In this document: one piece after another, positions 29,043 through 33,125 of the stretch
Layout of the letters: each line of letters starts with the position of its first letter
Position numbering within the stretch: the stretch's first letter is position 1
DNA from: Polaromonas sp. AER18D-145
Lineage (GTDB): Bacteria > Pseudomonadota > Gammaproteobacteria > Burkholderiales > Burkholderiaceae_C
Assembly: GCF_002379095.1 (NCBI RefSeq)
Contig: NZ_NBZV01000051.1
Span: 1-33,125, forward strand
Direction: 5' to 3'
Length of the DNA: 33,125 bases
Notes under the pieces: generated by a model
The model's input: the letters and a program-made list of their open reading frames with translations, nothing else
What the model was told of the DNA's origin: nothing
The model's database searches: none
Translations under genes and position numbers: made by a program

Positions 29043-31343
29043 ATGCCGACCACCAGCCTTGCCCTTTACATGCAGACCCAGCGTGCGCTGTATGCGGCCG
29101 GGCTGCCGGAAAAGATCAGTGCGCTGGAAGCAGTGCTGCGACAGCTGGGCAGCGGCACCGACGGGCCCAGCGGCCAGGAGGCTGCGCTGTCCGTGCTGGC
29201 ACAGGCCCACAAGCTGGCGGGCTCTGGTGGCACCTTTGGTTTTCCCGCCGTCAGCGAAGTGGCGGCAGCGATCGAAAAACTGCTCTCGGAAAACACCGGT
29301 GTCCCGGGATTTCCCGGCGCCGACGATCGTCTCACGCTGGAAACCAGCCTGCAGGCGCTGAGAGCCGCGGCGGCCGCGGACCAGCCTGCCGCTGACATGC
29401 CGGCTGCGGCTCCCACGGCCAGCAGTGAGGCCGCCGTGTCGCAGCCCGCCGGGCCAGCACGGCTGCTTCACATCATTGCTCCAGACGGGCTAGCGGCCGG
29501 CCAGCTTGCCGATCAGTTGCGCCATGGCGGCTACCAGGTCCGCGTGTTCGCCCAGCCTGCTGCCGCTGACCGGGCGGCGCTGCAGGAAGCGCCGGCGGCC
29601 ATTCTTGCCGACATCACGTTTTCCGCAGACCCCCTGGTGACGCGGCCGGTGCTGGCCGCGCCCGGCCCGGCCACAGAAGGCAGGGCGCCCCTGCTTCTCA
29701 TGGGCGCCGGCACGAACTTCCAGACCCGCCTGGCCGCCGTGCGAGCCGGGGCAGCCGGGTATTTCCCGCAGCCCCTGGATGTGCGGGCCATCACCGCCCT
29801 GCTGGACCAGCTCACCTCTGCGGAGCCGACGCAACCTTACCGGGTGCTGATTGTGGAGGACGACGAAGCACTGGCAACCTTTTATGCCGGCGTGTTGCAG
29901 TCAGCAGGCATGCAGACGTGCATCGTCACCGAACCCTGCCAAGTCATGGCGCCGCTGGTCGATTTCCGGCCCGACCTGATCACCTGCGACATCCACATGC
30001 CGCAATGCAACGGGATCGAACTGGCCACCCTGATCCGGCAACAACCCGAGTTTGTCCGGGTGCCCATCATCTTCCTGTCCGCCGAGACCAGCCTGGACCG
30101 GCAGGCCCAAGCGCTCCGGCAGGGCGGGGATGACTTCATCACCAAGCCGGTCTCCCCGGAAACGCTGGTCTCCGCGGCGCAGAGCCGGGCCCGTCGCCAC
30201 CGCAGCCTGCTCGCAGCCGAGGACACCCTGCGCATCAGCGAGGAGCGTTTCCGGCTGGTGGTCGAAACCAGCCTGGACGGCTTTCTGCAAAGCCTGCCCG
30301 ACGGCACGGTGCTCGCGGCCAACCAGGCGGCTTGCACCATGTTCGGGATGAGCGAGCAGCAAATCAGGGCAGCAGGCATCGCCGGTCTGGTGGACGGGAC
30401 GGATCCACGCATGGCCGGGCTGATGATGCAGGTCAGCCGCTCCGCCAGGTTCCGCGGCGAACTGGTCTGTGTGCGCGGGGATGGCACGCGCTTTCCGGCC
30501 GAGGCCTCCTCGTCGCAGCATGTGAACAGCGAGGGCGACGTGCAGGTCAGCGTGATCCTGCGCGACATCACCGAGCGCAAACTGGCCGAGCAGCAGATCC
30601 TGCAGCTCAACGCGGAGCTGGAAACCCGCGTGGAAAAACGCACGGCCGAACTCACGGCAGCCACCCTGGAGCTGCAGGCTTTTTCGCAGGCGCTGGCCCA
30701 TGACCTGCGCCAGCCCTACATTGCCATCAACGGCATGTCCCGGCTGCTGGAAAAGGAAATGGCGGCCGGCATCAGCGAGCGCGGCAGGCACTACCTCCAG
30801 CGCATCCGTGCCGGGGTCAGCCAGATGAACGAGCGGACCGACAGCCTGCTGGCGCTGGCGCAGTTGTCGCGCACGCAGTCCCGCCGCGAGCAGGTGGACC
30901 TGGGCGCCATGGCCGGCTCGGTTCTGAAATCGCTCCAGCAGCAGCACCCGGAACGCCTTGTGACCAGCCGGGTCCAGGCCTTGCCGGCCGTGCAGGCCGA
31001 CGCCGGACTGGTGCTGCATTTGCTGAACATCCTGCTGGGCAATGCCTGGAAGTTCACTTCTACGCGGGCGGAAGCCGAGATCACGGTGGGCTGCGAGCCG
31101 GGCACCCATGGCGAGCTGATTTTTTCCGTGAGGGACAACGGCGTCGGGTTCGACATGGCGTATGCCGACAAGCTGTTTACCGCCTTCCAGCGCCTGCACG
31201 CCCCTGGCGAATTTGCCGGTGTCGGCATCGGCCTGGCCACTGCCCGCCGGATTGTCACGCGCCATGGCGGACGCATCTGGGCCTCATCGGCACCCGGGCA
31301 AGGTGCCTGTTTTTACTTCACGCTGGCGCCGGTATCACGCTGA
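29043..31343 (+). CDS. Hybrid histidine kinase: Hpt - degenerate REC - REC - PAS - kinase
   Basis: A 766-residue soluble signalling protein. Residues 1-110: Hpt-like helical domain with phosphate-accepting His56 in AQAHKLAGSGGTFGF. About 140-257: a receiver-like domain whose conserved lysine is replaced (FPQPL). About 266-384: a full receiver with Asp273/274, phospho-acceptor Asp316 (TCDIHMP), Ser346 and Lys368. About 400-512: PAS domain (ISEERFRLVVETSLDGFLQS). A coiled-coil linker follows, then the HisKA box with His553 (ALAHDLRQPY) and the HATPase with Asn667, DNGVGF and GVGIGLA. No membrane segments, so the input is cytoplasmic. No ribosome-binding site is clear before ATG 29043. No cognate regulator gene is adjacent. 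Confidence 0.88.
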   Translation: MPTTSLALYMQTQRALYAAGLPEKISALEAVLRQLGSGTDGPSGQEAALSVLAQAHKLAGSGGTFGFPAVSEVAAAIEKLLSENTGVPGFPGADDRLTLETSLQALRAAAAADQPAADMPAAAPTASSEAAVSQPAGPARLLHIIAPDGLAAGQLADQLRHGGYQVRVFAQPAAADRAALQEAPAAILADITFSADPLVTRPVLAAPGPATEGRAPLLLMGAGTNFQTRLAAVRAGAAGYFPQPLDVRAITALLDQLTSAEPTQPYRVLIVEDDEALATFYAGVLQSAGMQTCIVTEPCQVMAPLVDFRPDLITCDIHMPQCNGIELATLIRQQPEFVRVPIIFLSAETSLDRQAQALRQGGDDFITKPVSPETLVSAAQSRARRHRSLLAAEDTLRISEERFRLVVETSLDGFLQSLPDGTVLAANQAACTMFGMSEQQIRAAGIAGLVDGTDPRMAGLMMQVSRSARFRGELVCVRGDGTRFPAEASSSQHVNSEGDVQVSVILRDITERKLAEQQILQLNAELETRVEKRTAELTAATLELQAFSQALAHDLRQPYIAINGMSRLLEKEMAAGISERGRHYLQRIRAGVSQMNERTDSLLALAQLSRTQSRREQVDLGAMAGSVLKSLQQQHPERLVTSRVQALPAVQADAGLVLHLLNILLGNAWKFTSTRAEAEITVGCEPGTHGELIFSVRDNGVGFDMAYADKLFTAFQRLHAPGEFAGVGIGLATARRIVTRHGGRIWASSAPGQGACFYFTLAPVSR

Positions 31344-31366
31344 AGCAACGCGGGGCACACCCACGC

Positions 31367-31846
31367 TCAGCGCAGCCCCTTCACATAGCGCGGGGCATCC
31401 GGATCGCGCGGCTCGCGCTCGCGGCGTTTCTCGCTGTCGCCAAAAAAGGTGCCGAACGTGGACTCGATGAAACCCGACTCGGGGTAGACCTCCTCCTCGG
31501 TGTTGACCGAGCGGGCACCTTGCCGGTCCGGCACCGGCGCAGCGGCCGCTGGTGGCGCCGCGCTGCGCTCCTTGACGGCATCGGCCATCATCCTGACCAG
31601 CGGTGCGCGGTGCCTGGCCTCCGGGGACGCCATGATCTCCGCGAGCCGGTCGGCCCAGACGCCAAGATCGATGTGGCCATCTTCGGCCGCCTTCTCGCGC
31701 GAGAAGCGGACGATTTCGGCAGCGTATTCCGCGTTGGTCGCCATCCACTCGGTGTCGGTCACCCGCCCGGTCTTTCTGCGCAGCAACACATGCAGGTGGG
31801 CCGCAATCGCAATTTTTTCGCTGGAGGGCATGCCAGGGTCCTCCAT
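31367..31846 (-). CDS. Hypothetical protein after the ammonium transporter
   Basis: A 159-residue protein I do not recognise. The N-terminal ~80 residues look helical (IAIAAHLHVLLRRKTGRVTD, EYAAEIVRFSREKAAEDGH). Then comes a low-complexity Ala/Pro linker (ERSAAPPAAAAPVPD), and a charged tail with FIESTFGTFFGDSEKRRER. No signal peptide or membrane segment is seen. Its ATG overlaps the last base of the amt stop (TGATG), so translation is coupled to amt. This suggests a role linked to ammonium transport or nitrogen status, but nothing in the sequence defines one. An internal start at Met6 is possible. Confidence 0.75.
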   Translation of the reverse strand: MEDPGMPSSEKIAIAAHLHVLLRRKTGRVTDTEWMATNAEYAAEIVRFSREKAAEDGHIDLGVWADRLAEIMASPEARHRAPLVRMMADAVKERSAAPPAAAAPVPDRQGARSVNTEEEVYPESGFIESTFGTFFGDSEKRREREPRDPDAPRYVKGLR

Positions 31847-33125
31847 CAGGTGCCCATCCGCTCGGCATGCTGGGCAATGTCCAGGCCGTCGGACTCCGAG
31901 CTGTCACTGACCCGCAGGCTGAAAACCAGCGACGTGATCCAGAGCACCACGGCCGTCATGAGCAGGCTGTAACACAGCACGGCCCCGACACCGATGGCCT
32001 GGGTCAGCACGCTGCCTTCCACGCCCGAGATGGTTTTGCTGGCAAACACGCCGGTCAGCAGCGAACCGACGATGCCGCCCACGCCGTGCACGCCGAACAC
32101 ATCGAGGGAATCATCGGCATTGAGCAGGCGTTTGAGGCCGGTCGCCCCCCAGTAGCAGGCCACGCCGGCAATCAACCCGATGGCCAGGGCCGCACGGGGC
32201 GAGACAAAGCCAGCCGCCGGGGTGATGGCCACCAGCCCGGCCACCAGCCCCGAACACAGGCCGAGCAAGGTGGGCCGTTTGCGGACCATCCACTCGGCCG
32301 CCATCCATGACAGGGCCCCGGCAGCAGCGGCAATGTGCGTCACCGCCATCGCCAGGCCGGCCCGGCCATCGGAGGCCACGGCGGAGCCGGCATTGAAGCC
32401 GAACCAGCCGACCCAGAGCATGCCGGCACCGGCCATGGTGAGGCCGAGGTTGAAGGGCGTGAAGGCCTCGCGGCCGTAGCCGCGGCGCGGCCCGAGCACG
32501 TAGGCACAGACCAGTCCCGCCACGCCGGCATTGATGTGCACCACGGAACCACCGGCAAAATCGAGCGCCCCGAGTTGGGCCAGCCAGCCATTGGGTTCCC
32601 AGACCCAGTGCGCAATCGGTGCATACACAACCAGGGTCCAGAGACTGATGAAACACAGCATCGCGGAAAACCGCATGCGCTCCACAAACGCCCCCACCAC
32701 CAGCGCCGCGGTGATGATGGCAAAGGTCAGCTGGAACATCGCGTACACCGACTCGGGGATATTCGGCGCAATATGGCTGACCGCGACTTTCTGCGCGTCC
32801 TTGACATAGTCCAGACCGGCAAACCAGAGTCGCTCGCCGCCGCCAATGTAGTGGCCCAGCGCGCCACTGCCCGGCGTGAAAGCCAGCGAGTAACCGACGG
32901 CAAACCACAGCAGGCTGACGACAGCGCAAATGGCCACCACGCAGGCCATGGTGTTGAGCACGTTTTTCTTGCGCACCATGCCGCCGTAGAACAGGGCGAT
33001 GCCCGGCAAGGTCATCAGGAGCACCAGGGCTGTCGAGGTCATCATCCAGGCGGTGTCGGCGCCGTTGAGGGTATCGGTGGCCACCAGACCCGGGCGGGTC
33101 AGGGGGGCGGGAACCGGGACCGCAG
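31846..33125 (-). CDS. amt: Ammonium transporter Amt (5' end beyond the window)
   Basis: At least 412 residues of a trimeric ammonium channel with eleven membrane segments. ALFYGGMVRKKNVL at the first segment is a family signature. The pore twin histidines are in GGSVVHINAG and DVFGVHGVGG. The C-terminal tail SDGLDIAQHAERMG resembles the segment contacted by PII (GlnB/GlnK) proteins. The reading frame stays open upstream of a GTG at 33082-33084, through residues AVPVPAPLTRPGL, to the edge. Many relatives have a signal peptide and proline/alanine-rich leader there, so the true start is probably outside the window. It is followed by a coupled gene of unknown function. Confidence 0.9.
   Translation of the reverse strand, partial: AVPVPAPLTRPGLVATDTLNGADTAWMMTSTALVLLMTLPGIALFYGGMVRKKNVLNTMACVVAICAVVSLLWFAVGYSLAFTPGSGALGHYIGGGERLWFAGLDYVKDAQKVAVSHIAPNIPESVYAMFQLTFAIITAALVVGAFVERMRFSAMLCFISLWTLVVYAPIAHWVWEPNGWLAQLGALDFAGGSVVHINAGVAGLVCAYVLGPRRGYGREAFTPFNLGLTMAGAGMLWVGWFGFNAGSAVASDGRAGLAMAVTHIAAAAGALSWMAAEWMVRKRPTLLGLCSGLVAGLVAITPAAGFVSPRAALAIGLIAGVACYWGATGLKRLLNADDSLDVFGVHGVGGIVGSLLTGVFASKTISGVEGSVLTQAIGVGAVLCYSLLMTAVVLWITSLVFSLRVSDSSESDGLDIAQHAERMGT

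Noticed and set aside
1..33125. CRISPR arrays, prophage, integrase or toxin-antitoxin modules
   Set aside because: I looked for regularly spaced direct repeats, attachment-site duplications and typical short gene pairs and saw none; the repeats present are irregularly spaced and non-identical.

Overview
The window is about 33 kb of GC-rich chromosome from a betaproteobacterium. It is most likely a member of the Comamonadaceae (Polaromonas, Rhodoferax or Variovorax type). This rests on the protein sequences, on the str operon order rpsL-rpsG-fusA-tuf, and on short dispersed repeats that I remember from that family but could not check. No phage, transposase, CRISPR array, tRNA or rRNA gene is visible. 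The content is ordinary chromosomal core and metabolic genes, heavily decorated by three families of small repeats.

Layout. 1-3657 (minus): str operon, with tuf cut by the window edge and stem-loops in each intercistronic gap. 3841-7875 (minus): D,D-carboxypeptidase, alpha/beta hydrolase, thioredoxin-like [2Fe-2S] ferredoxin, VanZ-like membrane protein and hemJ. 7876-8351: a 476-bp gap holding a large palindromic repeat, a complete promoter-to-terminator unit for an unannotated small RNA on the minus strand, and an inverted repeat. 8352-11954 (plus): hemB, a CorA-type transporter, DUF72 and DUF1003. 11972-15238 (minus): glutathione S-transferase, exported amidohydrolase, dienelactone-hydrolase-like enzyme and 2-hydroxychromene-2-carboxylate isomerase-like enzyme. 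15348-16964 (plus): SDR oxidoreductase and MarC. 17050-22509 (minus): MlaE/MlaF/MlaD/lipoprotein lipid ABC system, then a cyclic-nucleotide-binding-fold protein and an EamA transporter with a histidine-rich tail. 22736-27322: LysR regulator divergent from mmsA and a GMC oxidoreductase. 27344-33125: ClpP-like exported protein, membrane-anchored retropepsin-like protease, Hpt/REC/PAS histidine kinase, an unknown protein, and an ammonium transporter open at the window edge.

How the genes work together. HemJ and HemB are two enzymes of haem synthesis and flank the putative small RNA. The permease, ATPase, MCE protein and lipoprotein form one inner-membrane-to-periplasm lipid transport machine with tight 4-bp overlaps. 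MmsA and the GMC oxidoreductase look like consecutive catabolic oxidations controlled by the divergent LysR protein. The GST, DLH and HCCA-isomerase cluster has the flavour of aromatic or xenobiotic metabolism, but the substrate is unknown.

The most interesting signals are not classical genes. (1) A likely small RNA of about 118 nt between hemJ and hemB displays a CCUCC anti-Shine-Dalgarno sequence in a hairpin loop. (2) A roughly 60-bp dispersed repeat (called family B here) has been absorbed into coding sequence. It supplies the C-terminus and stop codon of two unrelated proteins, most of a signal peptide, the n-region of a lipoprotein signal, and an insertion in a LysR effector domain. (3) A second, hairpin-chain repeat (family A) makes a 35-codon in-frame insertion in the amidohydrolase. 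(4) Two copies of a 144-175 bp palindrome (family C) show compensatory base changes in their arms.
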